This document shows positions 23,271 to 32,374 of a DNA stretch of 32,374 nt, in pieces. The position numbers were made by a program, and so were the translations under genes. The notes beneath the pieces were generated by a model, which made no database searches, had not been told where the DNA came from, and was given only the letters and a program-made list of their open reading frames with translations. Numbering within the stretch: the stretch's first letter is position 1; every line of letters starts with the position of its first letter. The DNA lies in assembly GCA_031416415.1 (NCBI GenBank), contig JANOTP010000028.1, positions 1 through 32,374 on the forward strand, in the 5' to 3' direction. Source of the stretch: JANYCO01 sp031416415 (GTDB lineage: Bacteria; Bacteroidota; Bacteroidia; Cytophagales; Cytophagaceae).

Positions 23271-26200
23271 ATGAAAAAAATTTACGTATTGTTAATTATC
23301 TTTTTGACCAGTTTTTATAGTTATGCTACTCTTCTGATTACTACCCCTGCCAACGATAAAGGACTATGTGTAGGAGCAAGTTTTACAGGATTAGGGAGTA
23401 ATATTGTATTAACGGAAGGTGCTAATAATGATATCCAAAATGGTCGAACCTATGATATTAGAGTTCCAAATAATTTTGAAATAGAAAATGGAACGGGTAT
23501 AGCAAATGCTGCTGGGGGAATGGATGTAAATAGTGCTATTGCATTATCCTATCCTGATGCAAGAACTATTCGACTTACTTTTTCTACCAATGGAGCAGGT
23601 TCTGATGCTAATGGCTCAGACGATAAAACAGATGTTATCACAGTAACTTTTAACGTAAGAGCAATAACTTCACCAGCATTTGGAACGATCAAGTGTAGTG
23701 GCGGGTCTGTTCCCAATTCCAATAGTGCTTCTCATGGATTACTTGCCAGTGAAAATGTACCCTTAATATACGGTGTGGCTAATTCGTATTGTAAAAGCGT
23801 AACGAATGTTGCTATTACTGCTTCTCCTTCAAATGGTTCTTTCACTGCACTAGGTGGACTAACAGATAATTCAGGTGGTTCTGCAACTTTAAATCCTAGT
23901 AGTATGAGTAACGGTGGGAAAACAATAACGTATACTACTACAGGAGGTATTTGTAATACAGCTGTAAGTGTTAATACAACTATAAATCCATTACCTATTT
24001 CTGGTATTGACTTTACGTTTGCTCCAGCGGCTTTCAATACTAGTTTTTATTATACTAATCCTCCTTTTGATTTAATGTCTTTGTCAGGTGCTGAGCTAAA
24101 TCCTTCCACTGGAACATTTTCTGGAACGGGAGTGGTAGGAAATAAATTTTATCCATCTGTAGCTGGGGTTGGTACAAATAAAACAGTTACTTATACTTAC
24201 ACTGATGGTAACGGTTGCGCAAATTCTCAGAATGTAGACTTTACCGTAATATCATCCAATGCAAGCATAAACAATCTTTCTAGTACTTATTGTGCTAATG
24301 ATAATTCGAATAAAAACATATCGGTTGTGGTACCATCATGGGGAACTTTTACGAATCTAGAACTTTATCACTACACCCATCTTGCACAAGAAGGATTGAT
24401 TTCTACAGGAGGAAATAATTTTACGTTTAATCCTACAGGACATGGTTCTGGGGGAGTCGGATTTACGGGTACATATAAATTTGTAATACATTATTACTAT
24501 ACGAGTTACCCTGCCAACCTCTACACAGATACTATTCCTATGACTGTTGATGGCGGTTCGTATGCTTATTTTACTATTCCTGCCAATAGTTGTCAAACTG
24601 CTGGTGCAATTGCTACCAACCCATATCCAGCGGTTTCTACAGGTGCAACAGGAACAGGTTTTAGTGTTGTTTCTTCTAGAGCTTATCCTGCTTTAACAGC
24701 TATAGGTACTCCAGGTGGGTTGTTATCTGGTTCTGGAAACAGTACTTTCAACCCAGGTGTAGTATCAGTAACTTCAATTTATAGATTAAGATATACCTAC
24801 ATAAACAGTAGCGGGTGTTTGTCACGATACGATGACAGTATTATTGTATATATGCCTCCATCACCTCCCACTGCAAATACTTCTTCCTCTAGCTTTGCTG
24901 TTTTAAATGCACAATATTGTTTAAATGAATATGCTTTACCCATGGTTGTCAATGCACTACCAAATGAATTTTATAAATGGTACGATGATGCTGCTCATAC
25001 CTTGCCATTAATTACAAGTTCTTTTCTCTACCCATCAGTTTCAACTGCTACACCATTAGCAAATAAAGATTATTTTGTAACAGCAAATGTAACAGGTATA
25101 GCTTCGTGTGAGAGTGGAAATACTAATTTTAAATTACAAGTTTTCGACGTAGCCATTGTAAACGCTGGCTCAGATGCTAGTAGTTGTCAGCAATTATCAT
25201 CTACTTCATTCAATTTAAATGGTAGCAGATCTAATGCTGCCTCATCTTCTACCTGGACTGCTATTAATGGTGTTGGAATAATTAACAGTCCCACAAATGC
25301 TGTGACAACTTATCAAGCAAATACTTCACCAACAGCTCCTACAGATTTAAATAAAAAATTAATATTCAGGATAAAGTCAAATGATCCAATGGGTCCTTGT
25401 CCTGCAGATTCCGATGATGTTGAGATAACTCTTAATCCTCTACCACGTCCTCAAATTTTTAATTTGGATACTACACTTTGTAGAAATGAAGCCAATATGG
25501 ATTTGTCAGGTAATTTTGGAACAGATGTGTCAAATAATTATTTTACTGGCCTTGGCGTGGTATCAACAGGTATTCAATATAGATTCAATCCAAGTATACC
25601 AGGAGTTGGGACTCATGAAATAGTTTATCATGCTAAAGATATAAACGGTTGTGTCGATTCTATAAGTAAATATTTTAAAGTATATCCTGTACCGAATGTC
25701 GGGTTTACTGTATCGTCAAACTGTGAAGGTGATAATGTTACGTTAACCGATACAAGTACTATCGTTGCTGGTTCTACAATAGTGGCACGGAAATGGAAAA
25801 TAGGTGGATTAGATAAAGGTACAAACGTCACCTTGATTAATAAGTTTATTCCATATGGAGATTATATAATATCTTTATCTGACACTTCTGTTACAGGAGG
25901 AGATTTAGCAAATAAATGTTCTAATAATCAAGATAAGTTGGTCCATATAGCACCCTACCCAGTAGCAAATTTTTCTTGGTTGCGTGCATGTAATGGGGAT
26001 ACAACATTTTATACAAACCTTTCAACCGTTGCCTCTAGTGGTGGGCCAACACCTTCTTATTTCTTTACTAATAGTTGGTCTATGGATACGTTATTAGGTG
26101 ACCCTGCAGTAGGAAATTATAAGTCTGCAACGGGGGCAAGCTCTACTAATCCACGTTTCCAATATACGGCACCTGGTATATATAAGGCTCGCTTATCAAC

Positions 26201-27854
26201 TGTTACACAACGTAACATATACATTGATGCAGATGCAATACCTGATTTAATAGTTCCATTCCCTGCATGTATGTCAGATACAGTGGTAGAAATTTATAAT
26301 TTACCTACTATCTCTCCAACTGCATCTACTCCTTACACTACTTCTTTTGCTTTGAGTGATATGGATTGGGCTGCATCTGGCAATTCTAGTAGTTGGCTAC
26401 ATACAACTCCTTTAAATAAAGATTCCATGGTTATTACTCGCCCAGTATGGGTTACGAGTGATGCTAAATATAATGTAGGTGAAAAATCATCATTAAATAG
26501 TCCTTGTTTCAATTTTACAGGACTCAATAAGCCAATGATAATGTTGAAATTGTGGAGTGCTACTACTTCGCAAGTATCAGGAGCAATTTTACAGTCTTCT
26601 ATAGATGGTATAAACTGGAGTATGATTGGTACAACTGGAGATGGACAAAATTGGTATAACAACCAAGGTATTATTGGCCAAAGCGGAATTGCTGGAAACC
26701 CACTTGCGCAGGGGTGGGCAGGACAATATCAAGACTGGCAAAATTCAAAAGTAGGACTTACTTCTTTGTCAGGAAATGCAAAAGTTAGATTTAGACTATT
26801 TTTCGCCGCATCTACCGATAGCTTAGGTATTACAGAAGGTATTGCCTTAGATAGTGTTTGGATTGGTAATCGTCAGAAGGTTGTATTAATGGAGCATTTT
26901 ACCAACAACAGTGCTTCTGGTGCTACTACTACTGCCATTGCAGCTGGTAACAATGCTATGAATACTGTTCGTGATACAAGAAAAAACGATGTCGCTAGTA
27001 TTTATTATCATACGAGCTTCCCTGTTCAAGATCCATTTAATACTGCCTATCCCGCAGGCCCTAGTTCAAGAGTACTCTATTATGGTGCAACATCTGCTCC
27101 TAGAACTGTGCTAGATGGTAATTATTACAATGGAAGTGTTTACACAGGTGGTACTCCAGATACAAGGGTTGATGTAAAAGATGTAGATGCAAGATCACTT
27201 GAAACGGCTTTATTTAATATAGATATGACCAATACTTTTACTCCCGGAGTAGCTACAGTGTTGACTAATATAAAATATGTTTTAAATAATCCTTTTACCA
27301 ATCCCATAGTATTACATACTGTAATTACTGAAGATGATTCTTCTGGTGCAGTTAAATATGCTTCTATTGCAAGACAAATGTTGCCAGATGCCGCAGGTGA
27401 ATACATAAGTAAATTATGGGGAAAAGATAGTTCTTATGCACTCTCTCATACTTGGAACCATACACTTCCTAATAGTTCAGTACTTGGTGTGGTATCTTTT
27501 GTGCAGGATGCAAATACAAAAGAGATTTATCAAGCTGCCTACTTAAGAGGGAGCGGTACTTTTGGTTCGTCTGTCATTTTAGGTACAACTTCAGAAATAG
27601 AAGAATTTACTGTTAGAATGTTTCCTAACCCCGCTACAGATGAAGTGTTTTTCTTATATGGAAAAGCATTAAGAGAAGCATCAAATTGGGAAGTATACGA
27701 TAATATAGGTAGAAAAATTGAGGGCGGAATTTGTTCAATTGGGAAACAAGGCTTTTCTATAAATACCTCTAATTATACAGGAGGCATCTATCATATAAAA
27801 TTAACAGGAGAGAATGGCGCTATAGATTATAAAGAACTTGTTGTAATCCATTAA
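23271..27854 (+). CDS. Large T9SS-secreted multi-domain protein with Omp28-like region
   Basis: A 1527-residue secreted protein with a signal peptide (MKKIYVLLIIFLTSFYSYA). About 20-1190 is a string of Ig/PKD-like modules separated by short Pro/Ser/Thr linkers. Two modules are recognisable repeats of each other (GTGVVGNKFYPSVAGVG near 290 and GLGVVSTGIQYRFNPSIPGVG near 765), each ending in (D)xNGC. A PKD-like module follows at about 805-880. About 1200-1420 resembles the Omp28 family (VVLMEHFTNN, SIYYHTSFPVQDPFN, SAPRTVLDG), but the Cys pair expected after EHFT is replaced by NSASGATT. The last 80 residues or so form a T9SS sorting domain (MFPNPATDEV, GGIYHIKL). It is probably surface-attached or released. 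The ATG follows a 70-base leader. Confidence 0.85.
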   Translation: MKKIYVLLIIFLTSFYSYATLLITTPANDKGLCVGASFTGLGSNIVLTEGANNDIQNGRTYDIRVPNNFEIENGTGIANAAGGMDVNSAIALSYPDARTIRLTFSTNGAGSDANGSDDKTDVITVTFNVRAITSPAFGTIKCSGGSVPNSNSASHGLLASENVPLIYGVANSYCKSVTNVAITASPSNGSFTALGGLTDNSGGSATLNPSSMSNGGKTITYTTTGGICNTAVSVNTTINPLPISGIDFTFAPAAFNTSFYYTNPPFDLMSLSGAELNPSTGTFSGTGVVGNKFYPSVAGVGTNKTVTYTYTDGNGCANSQNVDFTVISSNASINNLSSTYCANDNSNKNISVVVPSWGTFTNLELYHYTHLAQEGLISTGGNNFTFNPTGHGSGGVGFTGTYKFVIHYYYTSYPANLYTDTIPMTVDGGSYAYFTIPANSCQTAGAIATNPYPAVSTGATGTGFSVVSSRAYPALTAIGTPGGLLSGSGNSTFNPGVVSVTSIYRLRYTYINSSGCLSRYDDSIIVYMPPSPPTANTSSSSFAVLNAQYCLNEYALPMVVNALPNEFYKWYDDAAHTLPLITSSFLYPSVSTATPLANKDYFVTANVTGIASCESGNTNFKLQVFDVAIVNAGSDASSCQQLSSTSFNLNGSRSNAASSSTWTAINGVGIINSPTNAVTTYQANTSPTAPTDLNKKLIFRIKSNDPMGPCPADSDDVEITLNPLPRPQIFNLDTTLCRNEANMDLSGNFGTDVSNNYFTGLGVVSTGIQYRFNPSIPGVGTHEIVYHAKDINGCVDSISKYFKVYPVPNVGFTVSSNCEGDNVTLTDTSTIVAGSTIVARKWKIGGLDKGTNVTLINKFIPYGDYIISLSDTSVTGGDLANKCSNNQDKLVHIAPYPVANFSWLRACNGDTTFYTNLSTVASSGGPTPSYFFTNSWSMDTLLGDPAVGNYKSATGASSTNPRFQYTAPGIYKARLSTVTQRNIYIDADAIPDLIVPFPACMSDTVVEIYNLPTISPTASTPYTTSFALSDMDWAASGNSSSWLHTTPLNKDSMVITRPVWVTSDAKYNVGEKSSLNSPCFNFTGLNKPMIMLKLWSATTSQVSGAILQSSIDGINWSMIGTTGDGQNWYNNQGIIGQSGIAGNPLAQGWAGQYQDWQNSKVGLTSLSGNAKVRFRLFFAASTDSLGITEGIALDSVWIGNRQKVVLMEHFTNNSASGATTTAIAAGNNAMNTVRDTRKNDVASIYYHTSFPVQDPFNTAYPAGPSSRVLYYGATSAPRTVLDGNYYNGSVYTGGTPDTRVDVKDVDARSLETALFNIDMTNTFTPGVATVLTNIKYVLNNPFTNPIVLHTVITEDDSSGAVKYASIARQMLPDAAGEYISKLWGKDSSYALSHTWNHTLPNSSVLGVVSFVQDANTKEIYQAAYLRGSGTFGSSVILGTTSEIEEFTVRMFPNPATDEVFFLYGKALREASNWEVYDNIGRKIEGGICSIGKQGFSINTSNYTGGIYHIKLTGENGAIDYKELVVIH

Positions 27855-27872
27855 TTAGTTATTTGTTTTAAT

Positions 27873-27909
27873 ATAAAGGCTTTCACTAATTTTTAGCGAA
27901 AGCCTTTAT
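27873..27909 (+). terminator. Terminator of the T9SS cargo gene
   Basis: A 12-bp stem (ATAAAGGCTTTC / GAAAGCCTTTAT), extendable inside by CTAA/TTAG, followed by ATTTTT. It begins 19 bases after the stop codon. Confidence 0.85.
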
Positions 27910-28017
27910 ATTTTTAGATCAATTTTTTTCTTCTAACTAATATTAATGTGTTGTATAATAACATTTTGCATCTTTTTAAAGTTATTAACACCTTTTTCGC
28001 ACAAACTTTATTTTAAT

Positions 28018-28025
28018 TAATTTTG
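28018..28025 (+). promoter_or_regulatory. -7 element of gcvP
   Basis: TAATTTTG matches TAnnTTTG exactly. TTTC stands at the -33 position with 19-base spacing. The start codon is 28 bases downstream. No glycine riboswitch-like structure fits in the short leader. Confidence 0.5.
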
Positions 28026-28052
28026 TAGTAACATTATAATAATCCACAGAAC

Positions 28053-30926
28053 ATGATAAATCTGAATTCCAGAGAAAAATTTGAGCTTAGACATTTAGGA
28101 AAGTCTGAAGAAGAGATGGCAACTATGCTTAATACCATTGGAGTGGATTCGCTTAACAATCTTATAGAACAGACTGTACCAACAGCTATACGTTTAAAAA
28201 AAGGACTCAATCTTCCAGAGGCTAAATCAGAGTTTATATTTCTAAAAGAATTTAAACAGATGATGTCTAAAAACAAGGTTTATAGATCCTACATCGGCCT
28301 AGGTTATTATAATACAATTACACCACCTGTAGTGTTAAGAAATATTCTTGAAAATCCAGGATGGTATACTGCTTATACTCCATATCAAGCTGAAATTGCA
28401 CAAGGGCGTCTGGAGATGTTAATTAATTATCAGACAATGGTAACCGACCTTACAGGTATGGAAATTGCCAATGCATCACTTCTTGATGAAGCAACAGCCG
28501 CTGCAGAAGCCATGACAATGCTTTATAGTGCTCGAAAATCTTCAAAGAAAAATGCAAATGTGTATTTGGTATCTGAAAATTGTTTTCCTCAAACGATTGA
28601 TTTACTAAAAACGCGAGCTATTCCATTGGGAATAGAATTGAAAATAAAAAAAATAGAAGCGTCTGATATTTCAGATAATTCCGTTTATGGAGCAATGATC
28701 CAGACACCCAATCGTAATGGCGAATTAGAAGATTTAAGTTTATTTATTAATGCTGCCCATTCCAAAGATATTACAATTTGTGTAGCCACTGATTTATTAA
28801 GTTTAACACTTGTAACTCCTCCCGGTGAAATGGGGGCCGATGTAGTAGTTGGTTCTTCTCAACGATTTGGAGTACCAATGGGATTTGGTGGTCCACACGC
28901 TGGTTTTTTTGCAACTAAAGATGAATATAAAAGATTGTTACCGGGTAGAGTAATTGGTGTTTCTATAGATGCACAGGGGAGTCCTGCCTACCGCATGGCA
29001 TTACAAACTAGAGAGCAACATATACGTCGTGAAAAAGCTACATCAAATATATGTACTGCTCAAGTTTTATTATCTGTAATTGCAGCAGCATACGCTGTTT
29101 ATCATGGTCCAAAAGGTCTCAGAGCAATTGCTGAAAAAGTACATGGCTTGACTGTTTCCTTGGAGTCATCTTTGAAAGCAATGGGCTATCCACAGACGAA
29201 CTTAACTTATTTTGATACATTGTCAATTGAAGTAGGAGACAAACAAAAATTGATTTTAGAACTTGCAGAACAACTAACTATAAATTTTAGATACGAAGGA
29301 AGTCTTTTATTTATTTCTCTAGATGAAACATCTGATATTAGAGATATACGAGATATAGTTGGGGTTTTCGCCAAGGCCACTGGACTAGGCATGGTGCCTG
29401 TTGCAGAGGAAGTAACGTCGTCGTTAAAATCGTTGACAAGAAAATCTTCTTATTTGTCACATCCCGTATTTAATTCTAATCATACAGAACATAAGATGTT
29501 GCGCTATTTGAAGCAACTTGAAATTAAAGATTTATCTCTTACCCTTTCTATGATTTCTCTTGGTTCATGTACCATGAAATTAAATGCAACAACAGAGATG
29601 ATTCCTGTAACATGGCCAGAAGTAGGAGGAATGCACCCTTTTGCACCTTCTTTGCAGACAGAAGGATACAAACAACTTTTTACAAATTTAGAAACGTGGT
29701 TGAGTGAAATTACTGGTTTTGCAGGAATATCTCTTCAACCAAATTCAGGTGCTCAAGGTGAGTACGCAGGTCTTTTAGTGATTCGCGCTTGGCATCAAAA
29801 TAGGGGAGAAGGTCATAGAAATATTGCTCTTATACCTTCGTCAGCACATGGAACAAATCCTGCGAGTGCTGTTATGGTTGGGATGCAGGTAGTAGTAGTA
29901 AAATGCGATGAGCGTGGCAATATTGATGTAGAAGATCTAAAAGAAAAAGCTCTTGCTCATAAAAATAATCTTTCTTGTTTGATGGTAACTTATCCGTCTA
30001 CACATGGAGTATTTGAGGAAAGTATAATTGATATCTGTAAAACAATCCATGAATGTGGAGGACAGGTTTATATGGACGGTGCTAATATGAATGCACAAGT
30101 AGGACTTACTAGTCCAGCAACTATTGGCGCAGACGTTTGCCATTTAAATTTACATAAAACATTCTGTATTCCCCACGGCGGTGGTGGTCCCGGTGTAGGT
30201 CCAATTGGCGTGGCAGCACATTTAGTAGAATTTTTGCCAGGACATTCGGTAGTACATTTCAGAGAAGGAAAAGCTATAGGAGCTGTTTCTGCAGCGCCTT
30301 GGGGTAGTGCTAGTATTCTTCCAATCTCGTATGCTTATATCGCTATGATGGGTGGAGATGGACTTACAAATGCTACTAAGTATGCTATATTGAATGCAAA
30401 TTACATGAAAGCGAAACTCGAAAAATATTTTCCAATTCTTTTTACGGGTACAAATGGCAGATGTGCACATGAGTTTATTGTAGATTGTCGTGCTTTTAAA
30501 CACACCGTAGGCATTGAAGTGAGTGATATTGCAAAACGATTAATGGATTATAATTTCCATGCTCCTACCGTCTCATTTCCTGTAGCAGGTACTCTTATGA
30601 TAGAACCTACAGAAAGTGAATCTATAGATGAATTAGATAGATTCTGTGAGGCATTAATTTCTATAAGAAAAGAAATTGAAGAAATAGAAAATGGTACTGC
30701 TGATAAAATTAATAACGTATTAAAAAATGCGCCTCATACAGCAAAAGTTATAATGAGTGACGAGTGGAGTAAACCCTATTCAAGAGAAAAAGCAGCTTTC
30801 CCATTAGCGTATGTTAAATTATCGAAGTTCTGGCCTACAGTGGGAAGAATAGACGATGGTTATGGCGATAGAAATTTAATTTGTTCTTGTATTCCTGTAG
30901 AGGAATATGTTGAAGTTACTGCTTAG
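28053..30926 (+). CDS. gcvP: Glycine dehydrogenase (P protein of glycine cleavage system)
   Basis: A 957-residue single-chain P protein, which decarboxylates glycine and passes the aminomethyl group to the lipoyl H protein. The N-terminal half carries RHLGKSEEEMATML, YIGLGYYNTITPPV and YQAEIAQGRLEML. The C-terminal half carries SLGSCTMKLNATTEM, IALIPSSAHGTNPASAVM and the PLP lysine K702 in HLNLHKTFCIPHGGGGPG. Length matches full-length, unsplit GcvP (about 955). gcvT and gcvH are not adjacent. The gene has its own promoter and terminator. Confidence 0.97.
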   Translation: MINLNSREKFELRHLGKSEEEMATMLNTIGVDSLNNLIEQTVPTAIRLKKGLNLPEAKSEFIFLKEFKQMMSKNKVYRSYIGLGYYNTITPPVVLRNILENPGWYTAYTPYQAEIAQGRLEMLINYQTMVTDLTGMEIANASLLDEATAAAEAMTMLYSARKSSKKNANVYLVSENCFPQTIDLLKTRAIPLGIELKIKKIEASDISDNSVYGAMIQTPNRNGELEDLSLFINAAHSKDITICVATDLLSLTLVTPPGEMGADVVVGSSQRFGVPMGFGGPHAGFFATKDEYKRLLPGRVIGVSIDAQGSPAYRMALQTREQHIRREKATSNICTAQVLLSVIAAAYAVYHGPKGLRAIAEKVHGLTVSLESSLKAMGYPQTNLTYFDTLSIEVGDKQKLILELAEQLTINFRYEGSLLFISLDETSDIRDIRDIVGVFAKATGLGMVPVAEEVTSSLKSLTRKSSYLSHPVFNSNHTEHKMLRYLKQLEIKDLSLTLSMISLGSCTMKLNATTEMIPVTWPEVGGMHPFAPSLQTEGYKQLFTNLETWLSEITGFAGISLQPNSGAQGEYAGLLVIRAWHQNRGEGHRNIALIPSSAHGTNPASAVMVGMQVVVVKCDERGNIDVEDLKEKALAHKNNLSCLMVTYPSTHGVFEESIIDICKTIHECGGQVYMDGANMNAQVGLTSPATIGADVCHLNLHKTFCIPHGGGGPGVGPIGVAAHLVEFLPGHSVVHFREGKAIGAVSAAPWGSASILPISYAYIAMMGGDGLTNATKYAILNANYMKAKLEKYFPILFTGTNGRCAHEFIVDCRAFKHTVGIEVSDIAKRLMDYNFHAPTVSFPVAGTLMIEPTESESIDELDRFCEALISIRKEIEEIENGTADKINNVLKNAPHTAKVIMSDEWSKPYSREKAAFPLAYVKLSKFWPTVGRIDDGYGDRNLICSCIPVEEYVEVTA

Positions 30927-30938
30927 CTATACCCTTTA

Positions 30939-30977
30939 TTATAGCTTGTGTATTTTATAGTAATACACAAGCTATAA
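30939..30977. terminator. Bidirectional terminator between gcvP and the methyltransferase gene
   Basis: A 16-bp perfect stem (arms 30939-30954 and 30962-30977) with a 7-base loop, lying in the 63-base gap between convergent genes. It would stop both transcripts, although neither side has a long T run. Confidence 0.75.
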
Positions 30978-30989
30978 TTATACTAGCTT

Positions 30990-32144
30990 CTAGAATAATT
31001 TTTCGAGATAATGAAATTCGATATGAAAATCTTTTTTTAATGAGTTGATTTTTTCGGAAATTATATTTTTATCAATTTTGTGTTCCGTTTTCGACCCAAT
31101 TAGCATAATGTTTTTTCTGGTATGTTCATTCGAAATGAATTCAAAAATTTTAGTTTGGTACTGATGTTCCTCCATGATGAGCGCTCGTAAAGTATCGGTT
31201 ACCATTTCAAATTGTCGTTCTTTAAAAATTCCATACTTAAGTAATGGGCTTTCTTGTTCAATACTTTTAACCTGTTGCCGGATTTGTTTATGACAACAAG
31301 GTGCGCATATGATCAGAGAAGCATTGGATGTAATACCTTTATAAATAGCATCGTCTGTAGCCGTATCACAGGCGTGAAGAGCTATCAGAATATCTATTTT
31401 GGGATCTTTATATTCTTCAATCGGTTTACATATAAATGAAAGGTGTGTGAAACCTGCCTGTTTTGCTACATTATTGCAATATTCCACAAGATCAGCTCGT
31501 AGTTCTATGCCAGTAATGGAGACTTCAAGTTTTAATTTATTTTTAAGATAATCATATAAAGCAAAAGTGAGATAACCTTTGCCTGAACCCATATCAACAA
31601 TGTTTATTTGCTCAGGGAGTGAAACCGATTTAATAAGCCCGTCTATGATCTCAAGATATTTATTAATTTGACGAAACTTGTCGGCCATTTTAGGTATGAG
31701 TGTACCTTGATTGTCGTTGATTCCCAGAAGTGTTAAATAGTAATCCTCCTCTGAAGCACGTTTGGTCTTGGCTCTATCATGATTGAGTGATAGAGGCTCT
31801 TTAAAACTAGGGCTTTGTTTTTGTAATGTGCCGAGTCCTTTCTTAGAAAGTTGCAAAAATATATCTTCTTTTATCGTAAAAAGTGTAGCAAATAAAAAGT
31901 CAGAGTGTAGTAATGATTCTAATTCTGTGATTCCTTCTTCAAGGGATTTATTTTTGGTTAAGTCGTTTGTTTTGTTTCTATACAGAAAGGAAAGTTGTGG
32001 CTTGTTTTTAATTAGTACTGGACGAATGTAAACATTTTGTAGTGTAGCATTGTCTATTCTTGTTTTACTTAATGTTATTTTTACAAACTCTTCTGTAGCG
32101 ATAGCGTTTCTTGTAAGTTCTAGTAATTCGTTTAATTCTTTCAT
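30990..32144 (-). CDS. Class I SAM-dependent methyltransferase (Methyltransf_32 type)
   Basis: A 384-residue protein. About 1-150 is a helical N-terminal region with no recognised motif. From about 150 a Rossmann methyltransferase fold begins, with motif I VDMGSGKGYLTFAL (D184-G190), an acidic residue after strand 2 (GIELRADLV), ALHACDTATDDA (about 255-266) and the Cys/His motif CAPCCHKQ at 280-287. The ALHACD-CAPCCH pair is characteristic of the Methyltransf_32/TRM13-METTL25-like group, which modifies RNA or acts on unknown substrates. The substrate cannot be told from sequence. The start is ATG at 32142-32144, 24 bases after a -7 box. Confidence 0.85.
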   Translation of the reverse strand: MKELNELLELTRNAIATEEFVKITLSKTRIDNATLQNVYIRPVLIKNKPQLSFLYRNKTNDLTKNKSLEEGITELESLLHSDFLFATLFTIKEDIFLQLSKKGLGTLQKQSPSFKEPLSLNHDRAKTKRASEEDYYLTLLGINDNQGTLIPKMADKFRQINKYLEIIDGLIKSVSLPEQINIVDMGSGKGYLTFALYDYLKNKLKLEVSITGIELRADLVEYCNNVAKQAGFTHLSFICKPIEEYKDPKIDILIALHACDTATDDAIYKGITSNASLIICAPCCHKQIRQQVKSIEQESPLLKYGIFKERQFEMVTDTLRALIMEEHQYQTKIFEFISNEHTRKNIMLIGSKTEHKIDKNIISEKINSLKKDFHIEFHYLEKLF

Positions 32145-32167
32145 ATCCTTGTTCTGAAATAGAATTA

Positions 32168-32175
32168 CAAATATA
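32168..32175 (-). promoter_or_regulatory. -7 element of the methyltransferase gene
   Basis: Minus-strand TATATTTG matches TAnnTTTG exactly, with no TTG at the -33 distance. It lies 24 bases before the start codon. Confidence 0.45.
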
Positions 32176-32351
32176 GCTTATTCTTGATTTATTTCTAGAA
32201 TCTGATTGTTATGAGCGATATAGAACTTCCTGAGCTAAAATGATGCGTTCTTTTGTTTGATAACTTAATTAGAATAGTCTAGACACATCTCATATATTTC
32301 TGTATTTTTAAAAGAGATAATTAAACTCTTATTACCTACCTAAATTGACAA

Positions 32352-32374
32352 ATGAAAAATTTAAAACTAATTTC
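32352..32374 (+). CDS. Possible first codons of the next gene
   Basis: ATG at 32352 is followed by codons for MKNLKLI up to the window edge. The Lys/Leu-rich start would suit a signal peptide, but seven codons cannot establish a gene. The segment 32176-32351 shows nothing else that I can support. Confidence 0.25.

Noticed and set aside
23732..27406. Several open frames of 67-109 codons on the minus strand inside the T9SS gene
   Set aside because: They lie antisense to a strongly supported protein and have no recognisable domains; shadows of biased codon use.

Overview
The window is AT-rich, densely packed DNA from a member of the Bacteroidota, possibly a Chitinophagales-like or related lineage, though the exact group cannot be fixed from sequence alone. 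The evidence is a protein with a type IX secretion (Por/T9SS) C-terminal sorting domain, a 7TMR-DISM receptor, Bat-type VWA/TPR genes, YwqK/MORN repeat proteins, tRNAs without an encoded CCA, and promoters of the Bacteroidota form TTTG-N19/20-TAnnTTTG. The best promoters lie in front of the two tRNA genes and the gene ending at 19990.

Layout. 110-1951 (-): a 7TM receptor whose cytoplasmic end is an IS1595-transposase-like zinc ribbon plus HTH. 2194-3302 (-): exbB-exbD. 3595-14736 (+): a potassium block consisting of an NtrC-type sigma-54 response regulator, kup, two tiny membrane peptides (one is KdpF), kdpA, kdpB, kdpC, a short KdpD without its kinase half, and a separate membrane histidine kinase. 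14916-15140 (-): tRNA-Pro(UGG) and tRNA-Ser(GCU), each with its own promoter. 15261-17038 (+): a BatB-like VWA protein and a BatC-like TPR protein. 17050-19187 (-): a phenylalanine operon (pheA-aminotransferase) headed by a Phe/Tyr-rich leader peptide and attenuator. 19228-19990 (-): a 50-residue membrane peptide and a conserved membrane-anchored protein. 20058-22856 (-): two secreted YwqK/MORN repeat proteins. 23271-27854 (+): a 1527-residue T9SS cargo protein. 28053-30926 (+): glycine dehydrogenase gcvP. 30990-32144 (-): a Methyltransf_32-type methyltransferase.

How the parts fit. The potassium block looks like one functional unit. Kup and KdpFABC both import K+. The ATP-binding/USP part of KdpD and the transmembrane kinase are separate, adjacent, probably co-translated genes. 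No KdpE-type regulator is present, and the only response regulator in the block is a sigma-54 activator with no kinase beside it. I infer that kinase and activator are partners, which would put kdp under sigma-54-type control rather than KdpE control.

The clearest regulatory element is the phe attenuator on the minus strand. A 17-codon leader with 5 Phe and 3 Tyr is followed directly by a sequence that can pair with the 5' arm of a strong terminator, just before pheA. Other notable points are a terminator embedded in the convergent ends of batC and the aminotransferase gene, a 22-bp perfect inverted repeat between kup and kdp, and an Omp28-like domain lacking its CxxC in the T9SS protein. No CRISPR array, prophage or complete insertion sequence was seen.
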